DNA of 64,000 nucleotides from Paenibacillus marchantiae (GTDB lineage Bacteria > Bacillota > Bacilli > Paenibacillales > Paenibacillaceae). Shown in pieces: positions 17,436 through 25,868 of this stretch (position 1 is the stretch's first letter; each line of letters begins with the position of its first letter). The DNA lies in NCBI RefSeq assembly GCF_028771845.1, contig NZ_CP118270.1, positions 6,014,001-6,078,000 on the forward strand. The letters are read 5' to 3'. The notes beneath the pieces are model-generated. The model was given only the letters and a program-made list of their open reading frames with translations, was not told the DNA's origin and did not search any database. Position numbers and translations under genes: made by a program.

Positions 17436-18689
17436 TTAAAATTCGAACTGCACGTCACTCAGACGGCGTTTAATTTCAGCGATAACACGTTTCTCTTCTT
17501 CTTCCCCTTTAGCTTCAAAGGTAACGGAGAAACGAACAAAGTTACCTGCATCATCCCAAGGCACCGAAGAGATCAGTTTCTCACGGATCAGGAACTGGGA
17601 GAAGTCTTCGCCTGATTCAAAGCGGCGACCTCCGACAATACCTTTTGGAGCTTCAACATAAAGGAAGAAGGAACCTTTAGGTTTCTCAGCCTGGAAGCCC
17701 AGCTCGTTCAGTGCAGCTACCAGCAGGTCGTGACGACGGGAATATTTCTCGGCGATTTTTTCCGTGATTTCCGGGTGGTTCAATCCATAAGCAGCAGCCT
17801 TTTGGATCGCGATGAACTGACCAGAGTCATTGTTGTCTTTCACGTCGCTGAATGCTTTGACAACAAGCGGGTTACCTGCAACAAAACCAATTCTCCAACC
17901 TGTCATGTTGTAGGACTTGGACAGGGAGTGTAATTCCACGCCCACATCCTTCGCACCAGGTACAGACAGGAAGCTGAACGGTTTTTTGCCGTCATAAGTC
18001 AATGCTGCGTATGGAGCATCATGTACAACGACTACGCTGTATTTCTTCGCCCATTCAACCACTTCCGTAAAGAACTCCACGGTAGCACTCGCGCCCGTTG
18101 GGTTATTCGGATAGTTCAGATAGAGCAACTTTGCACGTTTCGCGATATCTTCCGGAATAGCCGACAGATCTGGCAGGAAGTTGTTCTCCTTGGTCAATTG
18201 AATGTTGAACACTTCACCACCCAGGTATTTGGTGTGTGTACCCATAACCGGATACCCTGGCACCGTCATAATCGTTACATCACCTGGATTGATGAAGCAA
18301 GAAGGCATCATCGCCAAAGCTGGCTTGGAACCGATGGAATGCACGATTTCAGTTGATGCATCGATACCTTCAACATTAAATACATTTTTCAGGTAAGCAG
18401 CTGCCGCTTCCTTGAATTCAGGAATACCGTTATCCGCGTATCCACGGTTTTCAGGTTTGGAGGCTTGCTCCGCCAATGCAGCTACGATGCCTGCATCTGC
18501 CATCTCGTCTGGTTCACCTACGCCGAGGTCAATCAATTCTACATTGGGAAAATCCTTTTTAGCCGAAGCTTTGGCACGTTTGATTTTCTCGAATTTATAG
18601 ATGTTGGTGTCTTTACCATAGTTGGAGCCGCCAATACGGTCGGCAAAATTAGTCTGAATGTACGTTTCCTGATATTTATCGATACTCAT
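17436..18689 (-). CDS. dapL: LL-diaminopimelate aminotransferase-like class I/II aminotransferase
   Basis: A PLP-dependent fold-type I aminotransferase of ~417 residues. The PLP lysine is in SLSKSYNMTGWR, with NYPNNPTGA and HDAPYAAL upstream and a C-terminal Arg in FVRFS. The N-terminal IYKFEKIKRAK and DLGVGEPDE resemble DapL, which makes LL-diaminopimelate from tetrahydrodipicolinate in one step; the meso-DAP type MurE in this window would use the product after epimerisation. Other specificities in this broad family remain possible. The first ATG (18701) touches GAGGAG; the second (18689, MSIDKYQETY) has a spacing of 12 and is preferred. Confidence 0.8.
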   Translation of the reverse strand: MSIDKYQETYIQTNFADRIGGSNYGKDTNIYKFEKIKRAKASAKKDFPNVELIDLGVGEPDEMADAGIVAALAEQASKPENRGYADNGIPEFKEAAAAYLKNVFNVEGIDASTEIVHSIGSKPALAMMPSCFINPGDVTIMTVPGYPVMGTHTKYLGGEVFNIQLTKENNFLPDLSAIPEDIAKRAKLLYLNYPNNPTGASATVEFFTEVVEWAKKYSVVVVHDAPYAALTYDGKKPFSFLSVPGAKDVGVELHSLSKSYNMTGWRIGFVAGNPLVVKAFSDVKDNNDSGQFIAIQKAAAYGLNHPEITEKIAEKYSRRHDLLVAALNELGFQAEKPKGSFFLYVEAPKGIVGGRRFESGEDFSQFLIREKLISSVPWDDAGNFVRFSVTFEAKGEEEEKRVIAEIKRRLSDVQFEF

Positions 18690-18726
18690 GATTTTGTTCA
18701 TCTCCTCATTTGACGCAAATTTCTAC

Positions 18727-18755
18727 ACTTTAATATGAAGCATTTGCGCGTTCAA
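18727..18755 (-). promoter_or_regulatory. candidate promoter of the aminotransferase gene
   Basis: TTGAAC, 17-bp spacer, TAAAGT on the minus strand. Moderate match, correct distance before the gene. Confidence 0.4.
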
Positions 18756-18798
18756 AACCATGGACAAATTATCCGAACATTTGTACTTTCTCGAGCTG

Positions 18799-19782
18799 TC
18801 AGCGGCTACGCAGTGAGGCTAGAACATCTTCCATATCCTGCGGAAGCGGAGCTGTAAATTCAAGGTATTCTCCGGTCGTTGGATGTACAAAACCGAGAAT
18901 CGCGGCATGCAGGGCTTGTCCCTGCATTTTGATCCCTTTGTTACGACCATACGTCGGATCTCCAACAAGCGGATGACCAATGAACTTCATGTGAACACGA
19001 ATCTGGTGGGTACGCCCTGTCTCCAATTTCAGTTCCAACAACGTGTAGTCATTGATGCGCTCCGTGACGGTGAAATGCGTAACCGCATGTTTACTGTTAC
19101 GCTCTGTAACGGTGTAAATTTTGCGATCATTGGTATCTCGACCAATTGGTGCATCAATCGTACCCTGATCATGGCTAAGATGCCCATGAACGAGTGCAAT
19201 ATATCGTCTATTCACACTATGCTCTTTGAGCTGAGCAGCCAGCGAGGCGTGAGCACGATCATTTTTGGCAGCCATAATTAGACCTGATGTGTCCTTATCA
19301 ATCCGATGCACAATACCGGGACGCAGCTCGCCGTTAATGCCTGAGAGATCTTTACAGTGATACATCAGTGCATTAACAAGTGTTCCTGACGTATGCCCTG
19401 GTGCTGGATGTACAACAAGGCCACGCTGTTTGTTAATAACGATCAAATCACTATCTTCATACACCACTTCAAGCGGAATATCTTCAGCAATAATCTCCAC
19501 AGTCGTCGGCTCAGGGATCAGAAGCTCTATCAGATCACCTTCAGATAATTTGGTGTTAGCTTTGACTTTAACTCCGTTCACCGTTACGAATCCGTCTCCG
19601 ATCCACAATTGAACTTGGGAGCGCGATACGTTATCCATGGATTCTGTAATATATTTGTCAATTCGTTCTTTTTTATGTTCAGCGGCAACCGTCCATTCCA
19701 TACGATCATTGCCATTCAAGAGTTCATCGTCATGCGTTGACGTATCTCCGTTATTCTGTTCTTCATTTTGCGTTTTACTCAT
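18799..19782 (-). CDS. ylyB: RluD-type 23S rRNA pseudouridine synthase (YlyB)
   Basis: 327 residues. An N-terminal S4 RNA-binding domain (ERIDKYITE...SRSQVQLWI) precedes the RluA/RluD catalytic domain with the Asp-containing motif PGIVHRIDKDTSGL and the RTHQIRVHM segment. The family isomerises uridines in helix 69 or nearby regions of 23S rRNA. The start at 19782 (MSKTQNEEQ) overlaps the lspA stop by 8 bp and has GAAGGG at ~10 bases; ATGs further upstream lie too close to that site. The lspA-ylyB pair is also found in B. subtilis. Confidence 0.9.
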   Translation of the reverse strand: MSKTQNEEQNNGDTSTHDDELLNGNDRMEWTVAAEHKKERIDKYITESMDNVSRSQVQLWIGDGFVTVNGVKVKANTKLSEGDLIELLIPEPTTVEIIAEDIPLEVVYEDSDLIVINKQRGLVVHPAPGHTSGTLVNALMYHCKDLSGINGELRPGIVHRIDKDTSGLIMAAKNDRAHASLAAQLKEHSVNRRYIALVHGHLSHDQGTIDAPIGRDTNDRKIYTVTERNSKHAVTHFTVTERINDYTLLELKLETGRTHQIRVHMKFIGHPLVGDPTYGRNKGIKMQGQALHAAILGFVHPTTGEYLEFTAPLPQDMEDVLASLRSR

Positions 19783-20269
19783 GATGTTCATTCCCTTCGA
19801 CCTTTGCGGCTGCTTTCTCGCGCCGTCCTTCAAGCAACGTTTCTACAATAATCAGTACCACACCGATACAGATCGCCGAGTCGGCTATGTTGAAAATGGG
19901 AAACGTATAGTTACCAAAATTAAGCTGGATAAAATCGACCACTTCTCCGGTCAAAGCCCGATCCAGGAAGTTACCAATGGCTCCCCCAAGCACCAAACTA
20001 AGCGCCACGGGCAGCAATTTGTGCGGAGTATCTTTTACCTTTTGCAAATACCAAACCAAAGCCACCACGACAACCAGTGTAACTACAATAAAGAACCAGC
20101 GTTGATCCTGCAAAATACCAAAAGCTGCACCTGAGTTACGATGTGATGTGATGACAAAGAAATTGCCAATCACCGGAATTTCATCTCTAAGTTCCATCCG
20201 GGTTGCAATTAGGAACTTCGTTCCCTGATCGACTAAAAATACGATAAAAGCGAGGATATAATACACCAC
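19775..20269 (-). CDS. lspA: lipoprotein signal peptidase (signal peptidase II)
   Basis: 164 residues with four membrane helices. LspA cleaves the signal peptide of diacylglyceryl-prolipoproteins such as the OppA encoded in this window. The two catalytic aspartates are in GNFLDRALTGEVVDF and FNIADSAI; HRNSGAAFGI is another family block. The C-terminal ~15 residues are charged and cytosolic. The start is GTG (two GTGs in a row) with GGAG about 12 bases before; no ATG fits. Confidence 0.95.
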   Translation of the reverse strand: MVYYILAFIVFLVDQGTKFLIATRMELRDEIPVIGNFFVITSHRNSGAAFGILQDQRWFFIVVTLVVVVALVWYLQKVKDTPHKLLPVALSLVLGGAIGNFLDRALTGEVVDFIQLNFGNYTFPIFNIADSAICIGVVLIIVETLLEGRREKAAAKVEGNEHHE

Positions 20270-20486
20270 GTTTGTTTGTCACTCCGTTCTTGTCTTTTCC
20301 AAACGATACCAGGCTTTACGCCAGACTTGTTCATTGTAGCACAGCTGTTTGGAAATCGTCCACGACGCGGTTAGCCCCAGCCCGGATGGCAAAAACGATA
20401 ACATTTCCCTTCTGTAATTCTGCACGAAATGGTACATCCTACAACAGAGTTAAAATCCGGAGTCCATACGGAACAGAAAGGGGAAA

Positions 20487-21227
20487 ATGATGTCACATTT
20501 CACTGCTAAACAACTGCAATCGTTACGTTCCCAACTGATAACCGAAAAGCGTGACATTGAACATAGACTGGAGCAAAACGAACATTATGGTCTTGGTGAT
20601 TCCATGAAGCTTCAAACAGGTGAATTATCACCGATTGACAACCATCCAGGTGATGTAGCTACCGAGATGTATGAGCGCGAAAAGGATATTTCTCTGCTGG
20701 AGCATGATGAATTTCAACTGGAGCGCATCGATTCTGCCCTGCATTCCATCGAAGAAGGCCATTATGGAACTTGCGCCGTGTGTCAGCAACCTATCCCCTA
20801 TGAACGCATGCAAGCTGTTCCTTACACCAAATACTGCAAAAAACATCAACCGGAAACCGTTGTCTCCGAAAATCGTCCTGTCGAGGAAGAATTCCTCGCT
20901 CCTGCCTTTGGCCGCACAAGCCTGGATGAACGTGACGACCAGAACGGCTTCGACGGCGAAGATGCATGGCAGATTGTTGAAAGTTGGGGCACCTCCAATA
21001 CTCCGGCTATGGCTGAGGGACGCGACATCGACAGTTATGATGTTATGGCGATTGAAGCCACTGACGAAGTGGAGGGCTGCGTTGAGGCATATGAAAGCTT
21101 TGTCGCAACCGATATCTACGGCCATGACGTGTCCATCGTACGTAATCGGCAATATCGACAGTACCTAGAGAACCGTGAAGGTGATGGTCTGTTAGAACCA
21201 GATGTCGAGTCAGACGACTCATATTAA
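20487..21227 (+). CDS. TraR/DksA-type zinc-finger protein (YlyA/YteA family), extended
   Basis: 246 residues. An N-terminal coiled-coil part (SLRSQLITEKRDIEHRLEQN) carries the YteA block DNHPGDVATEMYEREKD. A zinc finger follows near residues 96-118: CAVCQQP and later YCKKH, so the fourth ligand position has His instead of Cys. An acidic 130-residue tail follows. The B. subtilis neighbour between ileS and lspA is ylyA, a shorter RNA-polymerase-binding regulator of forespore genes; the position matches but here the gene is inverted. AGGGG precedes tandem ATGs. A CATCCTA (20435-20441) resembles a sigma-G -10 box, without a clear -35. Confidence 0.82.
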   Translation: MMSHFTAKQLQSLRSQLITEKRDIEHRLEQNEHYGLGDSMKLQTGELSPIDNHPGDVATEMYEREKDISLLEHDEFQLERIDSALHSIEEGHYGTCAVCQQPIPYERMQAVPYTKYCKKHQPETVVSENRPVEEEFLAPAFGRTSLDERDDQNGFDGEDAWQIVESWGTSNTPAMAEGRDIDSYDVMAIEATDEVEGCVEAYESFVATDIYGHDVSIVRNRQYRQYLENREGDGLLEPDVESDDSY

Positions 21228-21239
21228 CCCACGGGTAAA

Positions 21240-21596
21240 CTAATAAGTGTTCAATTCCAGCTGTCGCTGCACAATCCGTACAATATCTGCGATGTAATCA
21301 CCCACGATGGGCAGATTAAGCGCACCAAGCACTTGTAACACGTAAATAATCGTTGCTGCAAAAAAAGTAAAACCGATGGCGATTCCCACGCCCCTTGCGG
21401 CGCCGGACAACAGATTAAGTCCGATCAGCTTCCACGGCCGGTTCAGTAATTCCGTATACTGTGCGATTCGTGAACGTTCGAGTTCATTCGCGAGCCGGTT
21501 AGTGAGCTTGTGAAGTTCTTCAATCTTGTCCTCCGCATTCTTGGAATGCGTCGTGGATTCTGAATTAGATGGCGATTGGGTATCCTGTTCGTTCAT
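21240..21596 (-). CDS. DUF5665-type small membrane protein
   Basis: 118 residues. A polar N-terminus with many Ser/Asn, a short amphipathic helix (KIEELHKLTNRLANELERS), then one or two membrane helices (GVGIAIGFTFFAATIIYVLQ). This matches the DUF5665 proteins of Bacillales as I recall them; no function is known. It converges with the ylyA-like gene with only 12 bp between stops. Confidence 0.75.
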   Translation of the reverse strand: MNEQDTQSPSNSESTTHSKNAEDKIEELHKLTNRLANELERSRIAQYTELLNRPWKLIGLNLLSGAARGVGIAIGFTFFAATIIYVLQVLGALNLPIVGDYIADIVRIVQRQLELNTY

Positions 21597-21660
21597 AATT
21601 TACTCAGTTCCTTTGATGTATATAGAATGTCTGCACAATAGAAATCATTGCCCATTTGCT

Positions 21661-21713
21661 GAAAAACCAAACGAGCCAGGATACAGGATTGATCTCCTGC
21701 ATCTGAGGCTCGT
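21661..21713 (-). terminator. terminator of ileS
   Basis: ACGAGCC/GGCTCGT outer stem and CAGGA/TCCTG inner stem; the minus strand continues TTTGGTTTTTC. About 110 bp after the ileS stop. Confidence 0.75.
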
Positions 21714-21825
21714 TGGCATGTCTGTCTCTATATACTGTCCTATTTGAAATAGAGTTACTCTATCCCCGTTAAAGTCTGACAAAGCAATCCTTTCTCCAGG
21801 AACGCCTTACGTGAGAATTACTGTA

Positions 21826-24800
21826 TTACCCCTCGATATAAACACCGATGGCTTTGCCTCCGGCTTCAATGCGTTGCATCGAATCATTCGTTCCGAAGGT
21901 AACTTCGGTAACGAGCACATTCTCACGCAGCACATGATCAAAAGCCTGAATCGCTTCTTGTAAAGCAGAGTCTACATCCAGCGTCAAACGTACTCTTTTC
22001 TCAATCGGTAGATCCAGCTTCTTCCGTGTGTCTTGAACTGCACGAATGACTTCACGGACCCAGCCTTCCTGTTCGAGTTCTGCTGTGATCTCCGTATTGA
22101 GAGCTACTGTCAGACCATAGCCGGATGCCGAGGCAAAACCGGATTTGGCTTGTTTCTCCACCAGCAGTTCTTCACCCGTCACTTGCAGCTCTTCGCCTTC
22201 AGGTGAAACGACATTCAGAAGATTTTCTGTCACCACTTTACGCGTCTCATCTGCTGACATTCCCTTGAAGAAGTTCTGCAGGAAGCCTACGTTTTTACCG
22301 TATTTTTTACCCGCCACTTTCAGGTTCAATTTCAAAGTGAAATCAACGAAATCCGCATCATCATGCTCGGTACGAATCGTTTTGACATTGATCTCATCCT
22401 TGATGATCTCTTCATAACTTGCCAGATCGAAGCCTTTATCCAGGGAAACGATCAGTTCAGACAACGGTTGACGTGTCTTGATACCTGTTTCGTTACGGAC
22501 GTTACGGGCAAGTTCAACGATTCGGCGTGCTGTCTCCATATCCTGCTCCAGATCCAAGTCAATCAACGTTTCATTGGCAACCGGATAATCATCCATATGC
22601 ACACTCTCACCAGTAGTCAGGTTCAGATAGATATCTTCTGCAAGCATTGGTGTGAATGGAGCCACCAGCTTGGCTGTAGTCACCAGCACTTCGGTAAGGG
22701 TACGGTAAGCGTCCAGTTTGTCTTCTGTCAATCCGCTGCCCCAGAAACGGTCACGGGAACGACGAATGTACCAGTTACTGAGTTCATCTACAAACGCTTC
22801 AATGGCTTTGGAAGAGTTCAGATAGTCATTAACAGCCAGCGCTTTTTCTACAACGAGAATCAGGCTGTTCAGTCTTGACAAAATCCAGCGGTCCAGGTTG
22901 TGTGATGACAATTTAAACGGATGCTCCTGTGGATCAAATCCATCAATTGTAGCATACAGCGTCAGGAATGCATGGGTGTTGACCAGCGTATCCACCATTT
23001 TGGATTTCGCTTCGCCCACGATGCCTTTGGAGAAACGTTTGCTGTTCCACGGTGCGCTGTCAGACAGCAAAGCCCAGCGGAATGCATCTGTACCGTATTC
23101 TTCGATAACTTCCCAAGGATCGATAACGTTGCCTTTTGATTTGGACATCTTTTGTCCGTTCTCATCGAGAACGTGGCCTGTTGCCATAACTGCTTTGTAA
23201 GGTGCTTTGCCTGTCAAAAGTGTAGATACGGCCAGCAAGCTGTAGAACCAACCGCGTGTCTGATCAATTCCTTCACAGATCATGTCTGCCGGATATTGCT
23301 GTTCGAATATTTCTTTATTTTCAAATGGATAGTGCTGCTGGGCAAACGGCATGGAGCCGCTGTCGAACCAGACATCGATCACTTCCGGTGTACGTTTCAT
23401 TTCATATTTGCCACAAGAGCTCATGACTTTGACGTCATCTACATACGGCTTATGCAGCTCCAGATTCTCAGGCACGTCGCCAATGGCACGAGCACGCAGT
23501 TCAGCGATGCTATGCGGAGCGAATTGTTCACCTGTCTCTTCGCACACCCAGATGTTCAGTGGCGTTCCCCAGTAACGGTCACGGCTGATATTCCAGTCTA
23601 CGAGATCTTCAAGGAACTTCCCGAAACGCCCGTCACGAACGTGGCCTGGGTACCAGTCTACTTCACTGTTATTGGCGATCAACTGATCCTTGATTGCTGT
23701 AGTTTGGATAAACCAGCTGTCCATTGCATAGTACAGAAGTGGTGTATCACAACGCCAACAGAACGGATAGCTATGCTCATATTTTTCTTTGCTGAACAAA
23801 CGTCCTTTTTCAGACAAGTATCTTACGATATCAATATCGCAATCCTTAACAAAACGTCCGGCAAAATCAGTTACCTGTGGCACAAACTTACCTTCCAGGT
23901 CCACCATGTTCACAAAGCTGATGCCATGCTCACGACATACACGATAGTCATCTTCACCATGTGCTGGTGCCATGTGTACAATCCCTGTACCACTTGCATC
24001 GGTTACAAAACCTGCACCCAGGATGATATTTGCTTTCTCAGCCTGTACGTAGTTAAACGGAGGATCATACGTTTTGCCAACCAGGTCAGAACCTTTCAGG
24101 GCACCGATGATTTCATACTCCCCTTTGGCATCCTTCATGACTTTCTCAACAAGATTAGTCGCCATGATGTACACTTCGTTGTCCTGACGAACACGGGAGT
24201 AGTCCATATCCGGGTTCACGGCAAGCGCAACGTGTGAAGGCAATGTCCAAGGGGTCGTTGTCCAGGCAAGCACGAATTCGCCGCTGTCATTCAGCTTGAA
24301 TTTGGCTGTAGCACTGAGGTCTTTCACGTCTTTATACCCTTGCGCTACCTCATGGGAGCTAAGTGTAGTCTGACAAGACGGACAGTAAGGACTCACGCGG
24401 TGACCGCGATACAGCAGACCTTTTTCATGAATCGTCGCCAGAATGTTCCACACACTTTCGATGTAATTGTTGTCGAGTGTGATATACGGATTATTCATGT
24501 CGGTCCAGTAGCCGATACCTTCGGTCAGATCGCGCCATTGTTGTTCGTATTCGAACACGCTCGCTTTACATTCGTTAATGAATTTCTCCACACCATAATC
24601 TTCGATTTCCCACTTATGGGAGATGCCCAGCTTTTTCTGAACACCCAGTTCTACAGGCAGACCATGTGTATCCCAGCCTGCTTTACGAACGACGCGGTAA
24701 CCCTTCATCGTGTTATAACGTCCCACAAAATCCTTGATTACCCGTCCCAATACGTGACCGATATGCGGTTTACCGTTGGCTGTAGGCGGCCCCTCGTAAA

Positions 24801-24924
24801 ATACGAAGTTCGGCTTACCTTCGCGGTTTTCGATGGATCTTTTGAATGTATTCTCGGTTTTCCATTTGTTTAACACACGTAGTTCTCTGGCACGTGCTTT
24901 CTCTTTGACGTCAACTCGTTGCAT
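21826..24924 (-). CDS. ileS: isoleucyl-tRNA synthetase, type II (eukaryote-like, IleS2)
   Basis: Class I tRNA synthetase charging tRNA-Ile, 1032 residues. HIGH motif in GPPTANGKPHIGHVLGR, editing domain with the TTTPWTLPSHVALAVNP segment, KMSKS in GQKMSKSKGNVIDPW, and a long anticodon-binding C-terminus. The GPPTANGKPH form and length >1000 mark the type II enzyme, found in eukaryotes and some bacteria and known for natural mupirocin insensitivity; B. subtilis uses type I (~920 residues). The start at 24924 (MQRVDVKEK) has AAGGAAG at 7 bases. It is preceded by a T-box leader and a repeat array. Confidence 0.95.
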   Translation of the reverse strand: MQRVDVKEKARARELRVLNKWKTENTFKRSIENREGKPNFVFYEGPPTANGKPHIGHVLGRVIKDFVGRYNTMKGYRVVRKAGWDTHGLPVELGVQKKLGISHKWEIEDYGVEKFINECKASVFEYEQQWRDLTEGIGYWTDMNNPYITLDNNYIESVWNILATIHEKGLLYRGHRVSPYCPSCQTTLSSHEVAQGYKDVKDLSATAKFKLNDSGEFVLAWTTTPWTLPSHVALAVNPDMDYSRVRQDNEVYIMATNLVEKVMKDAKGEYEIIGALKGSDLVGKTYDPPFNYVQAEKANIILGAGFVTDASGTGIVHMAPAHGEDDYRVCREHGISFVNMVDLEGKFVPQVTDFAGRFVKDCDIDIVRYLSEKGRLFSKEKYEHSYPFCWRCDTPLLYYAMDSWFIQTTAIKDQLIANNSEVDWYPGHVRDGRFGKFLEDLVDWNISRDRYWGTPLNIWVCEETGEQFAPHSIAELRARAIGDVPENLELHKPYVDDVKVMSSCGKYEMKRTPEVIDVWFDSGSMPFAQQHYPFENKEIFEQQYPADMICEGIDQTRGWFYSLLAVSTLLTGKAPYKAVMATGHVLDENGQKMSKSKGNVIDPWEVIEEYGTDAFRWALLSDSAPWNSKRFSKGIVGEAKSKMVDTLVNTHAFLTLYATIDGFDPQEHPFKLSSHNLDRWILSRLNSLILVVEKALAVNDYLNSSKAIEAFVDELSNWYIRRSRDRFWGSGLTEDKLDAYRTLTEVLVTTAKLVAPFTPMLAEDIYLNLTTGESVHMDDYPVANETLIDLDLEQDMETARRIVELARNVRNETGIKTRQPLSELIVSLDKGFDLASYEEIIKDEINVKTIRTEHDDADFVDFTLKLNLKVAGKKYGKNVGFLQNFFKGMSADETRKVVTENLLNVVSPEGEELQVTGEELLVEKQAKSGFASASGYGLTVALNTEITAELEQEGWVREVIRAVQDTRKKLDLPIEKRVRLTLDVDSALQEAIQAFDHVLRENVLVTEVTFGTNDSMQRIEAGGKAIGVYIEG

Positions 24925-24987
24925 GATAATCTTCCTTTCAAGTATGGATTGTGGACCGTCCACAAAAAGCGTTTCAATCCCCCTAAA

Positions 24988-25006
24988 TCCCCCTTACCAA
25001 GGGGGA
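24988..25006. repeat. short perfect palindrome, CCCCCTT type
   Basis: TCCCCCTT-acc-AAGGGGGA, 8-bp arms. A similar hairpin (CCCCTTC/GAAGGGG) stands at 36893-36912. It probably belongs to an extragenic palindrome family of this genome. Confidence 0.6.
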
Positions 25007-25097
25007 CCCCATAGGCGCTCCGCCCTCTGGACACCCGGAAAGGGTCGTCATTGGCGGGAGCTACGGCGGCGTTGGCGAGGGTGTGTATGTTGGAGTC

Positions 25098-25138
25098 GGC
25101 CCTCATGCGGCTGTCCCCTTCGGGAACGCCGCAGGGCC
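25098..25138. repeat. GC-rich hairpin at the edge of the 86-bp repeat array
   Basis: GGCCCT/AGGGCC and TGCGGC/GCCGCA arms around a CCCCTTCGGGAAC-containing loop. It borders the tandem array and shares its GC-rich character. Confidence 0.65.
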
Positions 25139-25157
25139 TTACCGCGAGAAGGGAGTT

Positions 25158-25490
25158 GCCGGACGCTTCGCTCCTCCGGCAGGCTGGCTCTCTCCTTGAG
25201 GCACCTTCGGGCCTCATGGGCGTTCGCCTTAGCGAACCCCAGTGCCGGACGCTTCGCTCCTCCGGCGGGCTGGCTCTCTCCTTGAGGCACCTTCGGGCCT
25301 CATGGGCGTTCGCCTTGGCGAACCCTAGTGCCGGACGCTTCGCTCCTCCGGCGGGCTGGCTCTCTCCTTGAGGCACCTTCGGGCCTCATGGGCGTTCGCC
25401 TTAGCGAACCCCAGTGCCGGACACTTCGCTCCTCCGGCGGTTGGCTCTCTCCCTGAGGCACCTTCGGGCCTCATGTACGTTCGCTACTTT
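25158..25490. repeat. tandem array of four 86-bp palindrome-rich units
   Basis: Units begin at 25158, 25244, 25330 and 25416, exactly 86 bp apart, nearly identical; the last is slightly shorter and diverged. Each unit holds three hairpins: GCCGGA/TCCGGC, TGAGGC/GCCTCA, and GTTCGC/GCGAAC. It is much richer in GC than its neighbours. Since 86 is not a multiple of three, the long open frames through it change frame at each unit and are not a protein repeat. It sits in the ileS leader between the T-box terminator (25499) and the start codon (24924). Confidence 0.92.
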
Positions 25491-25498
25491 TTTTGGAC

Positions 25499-25533
25499 AC
25501 AAAAAAACCTCATCCCTGGAAAGGGACGAGGTT
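25499..25533 (-). terminator. T-box-controlled terminator of the ileS leader
   Basis: AACCTCGTCCCT pairs with AGGGATGAGGTT around TTCC on the minus strand, followed by seven T. It directly follows the T-box core sequence. Confidence 0.93.
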
Positions 25534-25820
25534 GTGCTCGCGTTACCACCCTAATTCTGTTCATCACAAACCACATCCAATATAAATTGGGTATGCTCTG
25601 TCATCAACAGCGCTTATGCCCCGCTTAACTACAGCAGGGTGCCGATATAACGTTCGGCTCACGGTTTCGCTTACACACGGCCAATCCTTCACCGCTTCAG
25701 CGTCACTTCTCCGGGGAGATATTCGGCTATAACTCATCCATTGGCTTGCACCAGACGCCAACTCTCTGAGGGATGAGATCATAACGTACTGAACCCGTCA
25801 TGGAATCACTATTCATTATG
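25534..25820 (-). ncRNA. T-box riboswitch, probably Ile-specific
   Basis: The antiterminator T-box AGGGTGGTAACGCG lies at about 25540-25553 on the minus strand, just before the terminator. Upstream are the stem I features GAGAGTTGGCGTCTGGTGCAAGCC in two parts and a specifier loop in which ATC (Ile) occurs as GAATATCTCC. Uncharged tRNA-Ile should pair with the specifier and the T-box bulge and stabilise the antiterminator, allowing ileS transcription. Stem boundaries were judged by eye. Confidence 0.9.
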
Positions 25821-25826
25821 AATATA

Positions 25827-25855
25827 GTTATAGCCTCTTTACAGGCAAAAGTCAA
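25827..25855 (-). promoter_or_regulatory. sigma-A promoter of the T-box-ileS unit
   Basis: TTGACT, 17-bp spacer, TATAAC on the minus strand (5/6 and 5/6), just upstream of the T-box. Confidence 0.8.
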
Positions 25856-25868
25856 CCAGGCGGATAGA

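Noticed and set aside
23152..24237. 361-codon plus-strand frame opposite ileS
   Set aside because: Antisense of ileS with unnatural composition (many Phe, His, Cys); the ileS frame shows all catalytic motifs.
24870..25376. Open frames of 80-168 codons on both strands across the GC-rich repeat array
   Set aside because: The repeat period (86 bp) is not a multiple of three, the frames exist on both strands at once, and the peptides are low-complexity Arg/Ala/Pro. They follow from the lack of stop codons in the repeat.
25158..25490. Possible CRISPR array
   Set aside because: There are no variable spacers; the whole 86-bp unit is repeated and each unit is made of hairpins. No cas genes are near.
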